Source: Corynespora cassiicola
Lineage: Eukaryota; Ascomycota; Dothideomycetes; Pleosporales; Corynesporascaceae
Assembly: GCA_022059125.1 (NCBI GenBank)
Contig: JAEUWY010000001.1
Span: 1,922,001-1,986,000, forward strand
Direction: 5' to 3'
DNA: 64,000 bases
The notes below the pieces were generated by a model that was given only the letters and a program-made list of their open reading frames with translations, searched no databases and was not told where the DNA came from. Every line of letters begins with the position of its first letter. Position 1 is the stretch's first letter. Of this stretch, positions 12,501-24,184 are shown piece after piece. Made by a program: the position numbers and the translations under genes.

Positions 12501-15010
12501 TCGCACATCTCATCAATGTATGACCCACTTATCGCTAAGTTGATTGTCGATGGATACGATCGACCCGACGCTGTGAAAAAGCTTTCGAATGCCCTTGAGC
12601 ATACGGTGTTAAGTGGCATTGATACAAATCTTGCTTATTTGAAAAGCATCGTGAAGAGTTCCTTCTTCATGAGTGGAGACTTTCACACTGCAACATTAGA
12701 TTCATTCCACCCCCAGATACCGGCGTTTGAGATTATCGAGCCAGGTTCAGCAACAAGCATACAAGATTTTCCAGGCAGGATGGGAAATTGGCATGTCGGC
12801 ATCCCCCCGTCCGGACCCATGGACGACTACAGTTTCAGGCTAGCGAACAGACTGCTGGATAACCCATCCGATGCTGCAGGCCTGGAGTGTACTTCGAGTG
12901 GGCCGAGTCTTCTTTTTCATGCCGATGCGGTCATAGCTGTAGTCGGAAGTAAGGGGTGCCTTACCCTAGACGGCACTTCAGTTCCATACGATCGGCCTAT
13001 TCGAATAACGGCAAAGCAAACCCTCCACCTTAGCACCATTGAAAGCGGTGCGCGCACCTACATTGCTTTCAAAGGTGGCCTAGATGTTCCTATAGTAATG
13101 GGAAGTCGTTCAACCTTTACCTTGGGTGGCTTTGGGGGGCACTGCGGACGTGCATTGCAGTTCGGAGATATCATATATTATACCGATACCTCCAACTACG
13201 ATCAAGACAACATAACTATCGAACATTCTCTTATGCCCTGTTTCGAAAGACGCTGGACACTGCGTGTTATCGCAGGTCCGCATGGCTCGCCTGATTTTTT
13301 CAGCCAAAAATCATTTAACCAGCTATTCTCAGATCCATGGAAAGTCCATTACAACAGCAATCGTGTAGGCATACGCTTGACCGGACCGAAGCCGCAGTGG
13401 GCCCGGGAAACGGGAGGCGAGGCAGGGTTACATCCATCAAACATCCACGATAGTCCCTACTCTATTGGGTCCATAAGCTTCACTGGCGACGAAGCTGTTA
13501 TACTCACTTGCGATGGGCCAAGCCTCGGTGGTTTTGTTGTTTTTGCAGTTGTGATCGAAGCGGACATGTGGAAGTTGGGACAGGTCAGATCAGGTGACGA
13601 TGTGTATCTGCACCCGACCACCTTCGCTGAAGCTGTTCGACTTAAACGCAAGAATGAACAAAACATCAAGGAATTGAAGAGCCCAGACAACAGTCATGTG
13701 ATAAAATCCGTCACGAATCCCGTTGTTGGTCGTTTCGAATCCGATGGCATCATTCTTGTTTGCCGACTGGCCGGCGACCACGCCATACTACTCGAGATCG
13801 GCGATAATAAATTTGCCATCAGAAACAGTACTGTAATCAGCAGTATTGTCCAATCGCATTCAAACGATGCAATGGCTGGGGTCCTAGAACTGACTCCGGG
13901 AGTTCGCTCTTTGCATGTTCTCTTCGACGCCCGGCTTTCCTCGCCAAGTTCTGTATTTGACGAACTCAGGAAGAGAATAAGTGAACAAGATTTTGGTCAC
14001 AAGATTTTGCCATCTCGGATCATTCATTTACCACTTGCTGTCAATCACGCAACAAGTACAGCCGCAGTAGAGCGGTACCAGCGTAGCATCAGAGCCGATG
14101 CTCCTTGGCTACCCAACAATATCTCTTTTCTCCAGCGACTCAATGACTTATCCGATCCAGAAGATGTCATATCAATGTGTATGAATTCGACTTATCTTGT
14201 TCTCGGCCTAGGCGACGTTTTCTGTGGCTCACCTTGTGCGGTTCCGCTTGACCCTCGTCAACGACTCTTCAGCACAAAATATAACCCATCGCGCTCTTGG
14301 ACAGCAGAGGGAACGGTTGGGATTGGGGGCCAGTACATGTGCATATACGCCATCGATTCTCCTGGCGGATATCAGCTTCTTGGAAGAACATCTAAGATCT
14401 GGGATCTTTCGGCAAGACGATGGGGTACGCCCTCTTTGTTTCAATTGTTCGACCAAATTCGATTTTATCCTATCGACGAACAAACCTTGGATGAAGCAAG
14501 AACACGTGGCATAGATGACAAGCTTATCAATATTGAAGAGAGTCCTTTAGACGTCTGTGCGTACGAAGCATGGCTGAACAGTAATCTCAACGACATTGAA
14601 GAAATGCAACGACAAAAATGGGACCAGTTGAGAAGCTCCGATCTGTTGGCCGAAGCCGTTGCTGCCCCACCAGAGATTAATAATATAGTGGAAAAAGACG
14701 GAAATTTGATAGAAAAGCTCACGGATAATCACAAAGCCTACGTTATTCGAGCTGAAGTAGCTGGGAGGTGCTGGAAAATTGGAGTCAAACAAGGCGACAC
14801 AGTAGAGCCAGGTCAGGATTTGGTAAGTGAAGTTCAAAATTAAGTTTCCCGATATATTCGTTGACTTTAATTCAACAGTTCAGTCTTGAAGCTATGAAGA
14901 TGGAAGTACAAATCAGAGCTCCTATTCGAGGTCGTTGCACAGCTGTTCTCATAAAGCAAGCATCGAGTGTTGAGCTTGGAAGTCCATTAGCTATTTTAGA
15001 GGCTCTTTAA
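9502..15010 (+). CDS. DUR1,2: Urea amidolyase (urea carboxylase / allophanate hydrolase)
   Basis: A biotin enzyme that carboxylates urea to allophanate with ATP and bicarbonate, then hydrolyses allophanate to ammonia and CO2, so urea can serve as a nitrogen source. Predicted exons are 9502-9505, 9556-14822 and 14879-15010, giving 1,800 residues; the yeast protein has a similar length. The N-terminal amidase domain (about 1-590) has the Lys/Ser/Ser set: VKDN (K78), GGSSSGS (about 152) and DTAGSGR (about S176). Biotin carboxylase follows (about 615-1090; VANRGEIAVRI, GGGGIG, EVNTRLQVEH), then the KipI/KipA-like carboxyltransferase part (about 1100-1690) and a biotinyl domain with EAMKM, Lys1764. 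The long frame has no ATG near its start. ATG 9502 plus a 50-bp intron (GTACGT, CTGAC branch, TTAG) joins it in frame. The gene stands alone between two RIP islands and looks intact. Confidence 0.93.
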
Positions 15011-15541
15011 ATAGTTAAGCTCCGTTTTTAGTCCTCTTAATAGAGTTGCAATTGGTAGTGGAATCCATATATCAATATATTTCAATACCATCCAGTGCTA
15101 ACATAAGTCGCGCTAAAAAAGGTTATTTAAACTTTCGAAACGCAAGTTTCAATCAGAGGATATCCTCGAAAAGTCTACTAGTTTTGGAACTGAACCCATG
15201 ACCTATACTACCCGCTAAGATGCTCCTTTTTTCTGTAATACATGTACTCGGACAGACGTTTATGAGTTGGGACTTTAAAGAACAAAAAGGGTTTCTTTCA
15301 AGTCTTCTCTCCGTCATGCTTTGTGTCATCTCAGTCTCTATAGCTAAAGTATGGGTGTGTGAGCGTTAACTAAGAGGCGAACATAAAATAAGGGGTCTCA
15401 GGTTGTACTCCGTATTATTTAACTATACTAAAATAGAGAGCTAAAAAGTACAGAGAGTACCCAGCTTTTTATACTAACTAGTTAATAATAAAATTAAAGA
15501 AGTAAAGTAAAGTAATTAAAAGTAAAAAATAAAAAATAATT
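15011..15541. other. Intergenic: DUR1,2 3' flank passing into AT-rich island
   Basis: Ordinary composition persists to about 15.4 kb, then turns AT-rich. No gene, RNA or clear repeat was recognised. The polyadenylation region of DUR1,2 should lie in the first few hundred bases. Confidence 0.5.
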
Positions 15542-15543
15542 TA

Positions 15544-17671
15544 CAGTAGGGTGACACGGAAAAAACTTACTCTGAAAAATAGCAATTTTTAAACATTAAT
15601 AACTTTTTAACTAGACTAGCTATTAAGATAAAAAAAATTTATTTAATAGACATTTATTAAGGTTTTAATATTAAGATTAAAAAACTAAAGTTTATATTAA
15701 GATTTTAAAGTTAGAATTAAGCTTAAAATAAAAATAAATTTTTTTTTAAAAATTAAGTGCTTAATTATTTTTTATTAATAAAATTATTTTAACTTTTTTA
15801 CACTAGCTATATTAAGTTTAGTTTATATTATATAAGTAAAAAACTAAAGCTATAATTTTATATTTAAAGTATAAAAAATTAAAGTATAAAAAGTAAGGTT
15901 TTAATTATATAAATATTATTATATAATAATAAGCTAGTTAAATTAGTATATAAATTAATATTTTAAAAATATAAATCTAAATCTCTATTTTTTTTTAAAT
16001 AAATATAAGATAGAACTTTAATTTTCAGACTATAAAAAAAAAGTTAATTTTTTATATAAAACTAATACACCTATTATAACTATTTTTAATTTATTAAATA
16101 AATCTAAAAATAGTATGTATTATACTATAAAACAAATTAATAAAAAATATAAATTATTTAATAGTTTAAATAAAGCTAATAAAAAAAAAAGTAAGCTTTC
16201 TAAAAGAGATAAAAAAATTATTAATAAAAATTTAAATAAAAGCTCTAAAAAAATAAATAAAAAAATATTATTTAAAAATAATATAAAGATATTTAAAAAA
16301 AGAAAATTATAGTATAAAAATTAGTACTAAAAAGCTTTTTTAAATAAAAAAAAGCTAAAATAAAATTAAAATATATAGAAAAATAATTAAAAAAGATAAA
16401 AAAGATAAATTTAAAAAAAAAAAAATTTTCTAATAAGTTAGTAATAGAAAAAAGTCTAGATTCTAAACAGAAATATATTAGAAAAAAAAGAAATAAGAGT
16501 ATAGAAGCTGAATTAGCTTTTATAAAATTAAATTATAAGTAAAAAAAAAATTAAAAAAAATTATAATTAATTAAAAATAAATTTTAATATTTTAATTTAA
16601 TTACTTTTTTAAAAAAAAATTTATACTAATTAAATTATAGCTTAAAATATTATTATATTAGTATAGGAAGCTATTTAAATAGAAAGAAAATTAGAGTTAG
16701 TATTTATTAAAATACTTAATTTTAAAAATAACTTTAATAATATAGATTATATATAAAAAGTATTAAAATTTATTATTAAAAAATAAATAAAACCTAGTTA
16801 GTTCATATACCTTTTTTTTATTCTTTTATTAAATTTATTATTTATTAAATTCATTATTTAATTAAATTTATTTAATTAAATATTAAATTGTAAAAATTAA
16901 TATAAATACTAATTAGTTTATAAACTAGAAATTTTAATAAAATAATTTAAAGATTTATACAGCTAAACTAGTTTTAAAATAGTTTAAAAAAAATAAAATT
17001 AAATTATTTAAATATTTAGCTTATAGCCCAGAGTTAGCACCTATAAAAAACATCTAAGCTATATTAAAAAATAATTTAAAAAAATTAAATTCTAATTTAT
17101 TAGGCAAAAAAAATAATAAAAAAGAAAATACTTTATTTATAAACGCTATAAATAAAAAATAAAATTTAATTCTATAAAAAATAATAGGTAATTATATATT
17201 ATTTTTATCTAAATACTAGAAAGCAGTAATTAAAGCTAACGGATATTATACAAAATATTAATAATTTAATTAATTATTAATTTATTTATATAGTTTAATT
17301 TTTTTTAAATATTTTTTTCTATTATTATTATTATTATGATTTTTTAAATAAAAAAGCTATATTAGAATTTTTTGTAGATAATTATATAGTATATAAATTT
17401 ATAATAATTAAATAAAAAATCAAAATTATACGCTAGATAAAAAATAATTAAGCACTTAATTTTACATTTTTTTTTTTACTTTTACTTTAAGCTTAATTCT
17501 AACCTTAAAACTTTAATACAAATTCTAAATTTTTAATTCTTATATTAAAACCTTAATAAATATTTATTAAATTAATTTTTTTTTTATTTTGATAGCTAGT
17601 CTAGTTGAAAAGTTATTAATATTTAAAAATTACTATTTTTTAGAAGGAGTTTTTTTCGTGTTACTCTACTG
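15544..17671 (+). mobile_element. Tc1/mariner-like DNA transposon, heavily RIP-mutated
   Basis: Ends are inverted: cagtagggtgacacg at 15544 pairs with a right end terminating in tactctactg at 17671. A TA lies on each side (15542-15543, 17672-17673), the Tc1/mariner target duplication. The plus-strand transposase is wrecked. A 65-codon piece (16115-16312) resembles the N-terminal helix-turn-helix part of the copy at 18966-21084. Around 17030-17080 the SPDLAPIENIW-type signature survives as YSPELAPIKNI followed by a stop. Glu to Lys and Trp to stop are the G-to-A changes expected of RIP. Its ends differ from those of the 18966 element, so it is a related but distinct subfamily. Confidence 0.75.
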
Positions 17672-17673
17672 TA

Positions 17674-18965
17674 TATACTTTATGTAACGAATATTACGGG
17701 ACTCTAGCTATTTTGTATTTGTATTAGCGTGTAAAGTAAATAAACTATATAAAACCTGCGCTTAACACACGCTTTAAATATAATAAATATAATTTTTAAA
17801 AACTACTATTAATATATTATTTAAGCTATTTTTCTGTTATTACTTTTAGTATATAGCAAATACTATTACCTAAAGCTAGATCTCTTATATTTTATATAAT
17901 TTTAAAATAATTAAATAAAAAATAAAAGTTTTACACTAAAAAAAAATTAGCTTTTAAATATTTTTTTTACTATATTTTTACTTTAAATTATTAAGCTGTA
18001 AATATTATATAAGCTATATATTAATTTTAATACTAGAAAAAAGCTTTTAAATTTCTTTAAAAAAAAATTTATTTTAATAGCTAGTTTAGTTACAGAGCTA
18101 TACTAGTTTAAAAAATATTACTTTTTTTAGTTTTTTTTAATATTACCTCTCTGTATATAAAAAAAAAATTTATAAAATTTCTAAAATTTAAGCAAGCTAT
18201 AGCTTTTATAGCTATTAATTATAAATAACTAGTTCATATTTATAGCACTTAACTTTATATATTTATTAAAATACTATTACTAAATAAAAATAAACTAATT
18301 ATTAGTTTAGTTATTAAAGTTTATTTTCAAAATCTAATTACGTAATAAGTTTTTTAAACTAAATATTAATAAATATATTACTTATAAAAATAATAAAAAA
18401 TAAAAATAAATAATTTATAGCTTTAATATTTTAAATAATAGTAATTTACTTATAGTTTTTTAGCTAAATTATTTTTTTCTCTAATTTTTTTAAGTTTATA
18501 ATAACTATTTATAATAAAATTTTATTTATTAAAAAGCTAGTTTTATTAAAGTTGTATATATTATTATTTATAATTTTTTATTTCTATTTTATTACTTTTA
18601 CTAAGCTAAATTAATATAAAATAACTATAAAGTTTTTATAAACAGTTTATTAATAGTTATATAAAAAGCTTTAACGCGTTTAAAATTTAAAAATTTATTT
18701 AATAAAATTATTAATTTTGTTTTTACTAACAGAGTTAGTACTATATATTTTAAAAAGTTTATTTATTATTTTTTATATATAAAATTTTTATATAAACTGC
18801 TTAATAATTTTTTAAATTATAATTTTTTTTTAGTTTTATTAAACGTTTTAATTTTTTTTTTTATAGTTATATTATATACGCTTTTTAGTACGTTAGTTTA
18901 TAAAAATATTTTAAAATATTTTATATATAGTTATAATTTAATTAACGCTTTAAATATATTATATA
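17674..18965. other. AT-rich inter-element DNA with a truncated transposon end
   Basis: RIP-like AT-rich sequence without open frames. Positions about 17890-18153 resemble the right-hand end of the element that finishes at 7106: the same succession of motifs, ending in attacctctctg followed by TA at 18154-18155. That stretch is therefore a truncated Tc1/mariner-like remnant. The remaining part (about 18160-18960) was not recognised. Confidence 0.5.
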
Positions 18966-21084
18966 CAGAGGGGTGACATTAAAAAAAAGTGTATAAAAAA
19001 ATCGTACTTTTTAAACTTGTATAGCTTTTTTTTTAAAACAGCTATTTAAAAAAAAAAAAAATTAAAGTTAGAGGAATTTATAAATACAATAAGAAAATAC
19101 TTTAAAAAAAAAGCTTATACAATCTTTCCAATGTTTTAAAAAGCTCTAAATATAGTGTAAAAAAAAGTTTAAATTTTTATACGCTGTAATTTTTTTTAAT
19201 TTTTTTTTTTAAAACTTTTTATTTTATACTAACTAAATTTAGCTTAGTTTATATTACGTAAGCAAAAAATTAGAGCTAAAGTTTTAATTTAGTATAAAAA
19301 AAATTAAAATTAAAAAAAAGATTTTGCTTATATAAGCACTAATTACATAATAATAAACTAGTTAAATTAGTATATAAATAAATATTTTAGAAATGGAAAT
19401 CTAAATCTCTATTTCCTCTGAACAAAGATAAGATGAAATCTCAATTCTCAGACTACGAAGAAAAAGTTAATCTTTTATATAAAGCTAATACTTCTATTAA
19501 AAATATATCTTTTATTTTAAATAAATCTATTACTAGTATTTATAATACTATAAATCGAATTAATAAAAAAAATAAACTTTTTAATAGTTTAAAAAGAGAT
19601 AGAAATCAGGATAAAATTAAACTATTAAAAAGAGAAAAAAGAATTATTAATAGGGATTTAATTAAAAGCCCTAAGAAAATAAATAAAAGAATTTTATTTG
19701 AAAATAATTTAAATATATCTAAAAGAAGTTTACAAAAATTTTTTAAAAAAGAAAAATATAGTACAAATATTGCTAGTAAAAAACCTTTTTTAAATAAAAA
19801 AAAGCAAAAATAAGACTAGAATATGCAAAAAAAAAATTTAAAAAATATAGAAAATATAAATTTAAATAAAATTATATTTTCTGATGAGTTAGTAATAGAA
19901 AGAGGTCTAGGTTCTAGACAGGAATATATTAGAAAAAAGAGAAATAAAGGTGTAGGAGCTGAATTAGCTTCTATAAAATCTAATTGTAAGTAAAAAAAAA
20001 AATTAAAAAAATTAAAATTAATTAAAAATTAATTATAATTTTTTAATTTAATTACTTTTTAAAAATAATTAATACTAATTAAATTATAGCTCGAGATATT
20101 GTTATATCAGTATGGGGAGCTATTTGGATAGGAGGAAGATCAGAATTAGTGTTTATTAAAACACCTAATTCTAAAAATAACTTTAATAATACAGATTATA
20201 TACAAAAAGTATTAAAACCTATTATTAAAAAACAAATAAAACCCGGTTAGTTTATACACCTTTTTTTTACTTTTTAAATTAAATTCAATATTTAATTAAA
20301 TATATTTAATTAAATATTAAATTATAAAATGAATAAAAATACTAATTAGTTTATAGACTGGAAATTTTAACAAGATAATTCAAAAATTCATACAGCTAAA
20401 CTAGTTTTAAACTGGTTTAAAAGAAATCGAATTAATCTTTTTAAACATCCTCCTTATAGCCCAGACTTAGCTCCTATTAAAAACATCTGGGCTATATTAA
20501 AAAATGCTTTAAATAAACAAAAAACTAATTTATTAGGAAAAGGAAATAATATTAAAAGTATTAATTTATTTCAAAGCGCTATAATTAAAGAGTGGAATTT
20601 AATTCCACAGGAAATAATAGATAATTGTATATTATCTTTACCTAGGCGTTATAAAGCAGTTATAGACGCTAAAGAATATTATACTAAATATTAATAATTT
20701 ATTTTCTATAAATTTATTTTAAAAAAACAATTTTTTTAATTTTATTAATTTTTGTTTTTTTTAGATAATAAACTTATATAAATTTTTTTTATATAATTAC
20801 ATGCTATTAATAGCTTTTTTTAAAAAAAAAAAAAACTAAAAATTACACGCTAGAAAAAAAATTAAAACGCATTAAAATTTAGATTTTTTTTAACTCTCTC
20901 TTTAGAGTTTTTTAAAACATTAAAAAGATTATATAAGCTTTTTTTTTAAAATATTTTCTTATTGTATTTATAAATTCCTCTAACTTTAATTTTTTTTTTT
21001 TTAAATAGCTATTTTAAACAAAAAGCTATACAAGTTTAAAAAGTACGATTTTTTTATACACTTTTTTTTAATGTCACCCCTCTG
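18966..21084 (+). mobile_element. Tc1/mariner-like DNA transposon with long terminal inverted repeats
   Basis: The left end, cagaggggtgacatt at 18966, is the exact inverse of the right end at 21084. The inverted repeats stay alignable for about 170-200 bp, with the outer 44 bp identical. TA flanks both sides (18964-18965, 21085-21086). Plus-strand transposase remnants run from ATG 19433. A helix-turn-helix-rich N-terminal part (to 19813) is followed, after a frame change in an A-run near 19800, by a SDELVIERG stretch with the first catalytic Asp. After further stops come DNSKIHTAK with the second Asp and YSPDLAPIKNIWAI at about 20450-20500. The family has Glu in PIENIW; here it is Lys (GAA to AAA), a RIP-type change at the third acidic residue. 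It is the least mutated copy in the window but cannot be active. Confidence 0.88.
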
Positions 21085-21086
21085 TA

Positions 21087-21919
21087 TTAATATTTAAAAT
21101 AGTAAACTATATATTAGTTTTAGTATAAGTTTTTTAAATTAGTTATTATTTAAATATTATATAGTTATTTAGTATAAGTAGTACGCAGATTAGATGTTAC
21201 TAACTTATTTAAGTTACTAACTCGCTTATATAATATACATTATATAAACTAAAAATTTAATTAATATTTATTTATAATAGAATTAAAAAGTATAAAAATC
21301 CGTTATTAACTTTTATTATTAAAGCTTTTAATTAGTTTAAATAAAACTAAAATAATAGTTTATTTAGCTGTGTTACTTTAAAGCTAAATTAAATTTTTTT
21401 AAAAAAATAATAAAACTACTATATAATATAAATAAATAAAATAAAAAATAAATTTATTAATAAAATTTTTTAATAAAAGCTGAAAAAAAAAAAATATTAT
21501 AGTTTAAAAAAATATTAAAAAATAATTTATTTTAGTAATAGTTAGCAGTTAAAAACACGCTATATATATTATAAAAATAAAAATATAATTTTTTATATTA
21601 AGTTATTATAATATTTTTTTAAAGTAGTTAAATATATAGTTGCGCGTATGCTAAGGCACTTAAAAGTGCGCGACTCGCTTGTGTGCGCGATTCGCTTGTG
21701 TGCGCGACTCGCTTGTGTGCGCGACTCGCTTGTGGGTTACTTTATAGATAGTATAAAGCTAGTATATAGCCTCTTAGGTTTTGTAATCCGCTCCCATTGC
21801 AACCTATATTAAAGTGGAGTGTAGCCATTGGCTGTCTTTCCTAATCCCCGGTGCAAAGTCGATTTCGGACATAGAGAAAGCGAAAAAGGGAGAGAGGTCG
21901 GCCCAACGTCACGACAACA
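21087..21919. other. End of AT-rich island and promoter of the TatD gene
   Basis: AT-rich sequence without genes continues to about 21.63 kb. A 17-bp CpG-rich minisatellite (21666-21733) marks the transition, and ordinary composition follows. The last 150 bp before ATG 21920 should hold the TatD promoter; no clear TATA box was seen. Confidence 0.5.
21666..21733. repeat. 17-bp minisatellite, four copies
   Basis: Four consecutive 17-bp units of gtgcgcgactcgcttgt start at 21666, 21683, 21700 and 21717. Only the second differs, with att for act. The array is CpG-rich and lies at the boundary between the AT-rich island and the TatD gene. Confidence 0.9.
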
Positions 21920-22970
21920 ATGACCGCATCCACCACGCTGCTAGATGGGTTCCCCACCAAAGCCCCTGCGACCCCGGCCAAGGCTCTCAAATATGCGGAT
22001 GTACGTATAATCCCCCACCCTCTATCTGAGGCTCTGTCGATTCAAGTGTTCAGGCTGAGACAAGTAGGTGGCCGTAACCGCCACAGCAAAGGAATTTGCG
22101 GGCATCTACCGGGGCAAACAACAACACGCCCCCGATATCCCTGCCATGCTGGACCGCGGCCTCGCCACGGGCGTCGAGAAAGTGCTGCTCACGGGTATGT
22201 ACCTCGAAGACGTGCCGTTAAATCTCGCGGCTGCGCGGGAGCGCCCCGCGCAGTGCAGGATCACGGTGGGCGTGCATCCGTACCACGCCGTGGAGGCCGA
22301 CGAGGGCGGGGATGCGTACTACGATCAGCTTGCGGAGGCGATGGAGGGCGCGCTGACGGAAGGATTCGTGGGCGCGTTCGGGGAGTTGGGGCTCGACTAT
22401 GATTACCTGGCTCGGGCGGGGAAGGGGGTGCAGAGGAGGGTTTTTGTGCGGCAGTTGGAGATGGTGGTTAGTCGGGGGTGGAAATTACCCCTGTTTCTGC
22501 ATTGTCGAGCAGCGTTTGAGGATTTTGTCGAGGTCATGGAGGAGTATTGGCCCCGGTTACCGCTGAAGGAGGGGCTCGTACATTCGTTTGTGGGGTCAAA
22601 AGAACAGATGGAAAGACTTGTGGGGATGGGGTTACAGGTTAGTGTGAATGCTTTTGCCTTTAGGGATCGAGAGAGTTTGGAGATGGTGAGAGGAGTGCCT
22701 TTGGGTAGGCTGCAGATTGAGACGGATGCGCCGTGGGGAGAGATTCAGGCGAGTAGTGAGGTTGCCAGAACATATTTGATCAATGCTAGGAAGTGGAAAT
22801 GGCCGGTGAAAAAGAAGGATAAGTTTGAAGAGGGCGCAATGATTAAGGAGAGGAATGAGTGTTGTGCAGTGGAGAGGGTAGCGATGATTGTCGCTGGAAT
22901 TAAAGGTGTAGGAGTTGAAGAGATAGCAGAGGCCGCGTGGAAGAATAGTTTGGAGATGTTTTGGGGATAG
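21920..22970 (+). CDS. TatD-family metal-dependent hydrolase/DNase
   Basis: A TIM-barrel metallo-hydrolase of the TatD family, whose members are Mg-dependent nucleases proposed to act in DNA repair or degradation of nuclear DNA. Exons 21920-22000 and 22068-22970 are joined by a 67-bp intron (GTACGT...GTAG) and give 327 residues, a normal length. Joining restores the usual N-terminal strand (YADVAVTATAKEF, then GIYRGKQ). Metal-site motifs are visible in order: GVHPYHAV, GELGLDYD, FLHCRAAF, HSFVGS and TDAPWG. As in other eukaryotic TatD proteins, the N-terminal HxH is absent. The gene begins only about 190 bp from the CpG-rich minisatellite at the edge of the repeat island and shows no RIP damage. 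The physiological substrate cannot be told from sequence. Confidence 0.88.
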
Positions 22971-23363
22971 ATGATGCTTGATTTTAGGCAGCAATCAAGA
23001 AAGGTGTTGAAATGCCAAAGGACGAATAGGATATCTAGATGGTCAGTTAGAAAAAATAGAACATAGAGATACATGTGAATTCTTTCTATCTAGGACGGAA
23101 ACAAAATATATATTGACATTCAATAGCATAATCATTCCCTTCTCATGATTTGGTCAGTTCGCGATACAAGGTTAACGTGCCACATCACGAGATCACTTTT
23201 ACACTAGCTTGCGAGAACAAGGAAACATAAACTTTCACATAAATCATGTCGTCTGTCTATACCATTTAAGACAACACATACCATTTTCTAAGCCCACTGA
23301 CTCGAACCACCCAACCTTGATCACTCTACAACTTCAATTGTCCACCCAACTTCTTCAAGATTA
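22971..23363. other. Intergenic between TatD gene and small unknown gene
   Basis: Holds the TatD 3' end and the promoter of the next plus-strand gene. CT-rich, CAAC-rich sequence just before ATG 23364 resembles a fungal 5' leader. Nothing else recognised. Confidence 0.4.
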
Positions 23364-23894
23364 ATGACAAAGCAAGGTACTCAGCCCCAGAGCTTGGAGG
23401 CTATGTACAAGCAAATTGATCCAGTGACTAGGATCATCAGTTTAGCAAATGATGCCGCACTTCTCTCTTCAAACAGAGACGCTGCTATCTCCCTTGACGA
23501 AATGGTTGTTCTACTTATGAACGTTGAGGCGGAAGTTTTCGTTGAGGGTTTTTCTAAATATGAGGCTCATGATCCAAAAGAGCTTCAATCTTTGATTCAG
23601 AATTTCAAGAGTGTTGGAAGGTGTCTCGCCAATATTGAAAAATCTATGGAAAAGGAGAATTTTTCTGCCATCAAGTAAGTTTTAGATTTTCTATCTGCAG
23701 CTTTTGTTTTGATCGTGCGTCAGAATTGTGCAATTGTCAAAAATTGATAGTCGCGCACGAATGAAAGACTAATAAAGTCCAGCAAACTTGCCAAAACACT
23801 ACAGAAGGCAATAGATGCGTTGCTAAAGGACTCAGGCCACGTATCCACGGCCATTGAGGAGTCTACCACACAGCTATTTTCAAAGAAAACTTGA
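23364..23894 (+). CDS. Small protein of unknown function
   Basis: Predicted exons 23364-23674 and 23783-23894 give 140 residues. The 108-bp intron has GTAAGT at 23675, a GACTAAT branch and a CAG acceptor at 23782. Without splicing the frame ends at 23678, one codon after the donor. With splicing it runs on into a helical, Lys-rich tail (KLAKTLQKAIDALL) that ends in TGA. The protein looks mostly alpha-helical and soluble, with no signal peptide, membrane segment or catalytic motif. I do not recognise the family. The unspliced 104-residue form remains possible. Confidence 0.6.
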
Positions 23895-24184
23895 TGGTAT
23901 TGGATGTTAGGTATTAAAGGTGGATAAACAATCCAGTCATTGGATATAAAGGATAGTGAATATAGCCATACCAGTGTATTTCCCTCCCGTATATTAAGCT
24001 GCTTGGAGTGTGTATAAAGTGTAGATTGGCATAAACAAATAAAATTAGACATGGTGGGAAGTAAATATTGCTGAACTAAAAGTACCTAATAAAACATGAC
24101 GCTAAGATGAAAAAAATGTTGATAAAGTCTAAAACACTACAAGTCTAACCTGTCTATGTTGCATGAAATCTACTATTCCTCAAA

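Noticed and set aside
16115..16312. 65-codon Lys/Asn-rich frame
   Set aside because: It is a remnant of the transposase in the 15544-17671 element, not an independent gene.
21666..21733. Possible CRISPR-like array
   Set aside because: Direct 17-bp units abut each other without spacers, in a eukaryotic genome; it is a minisatellite.
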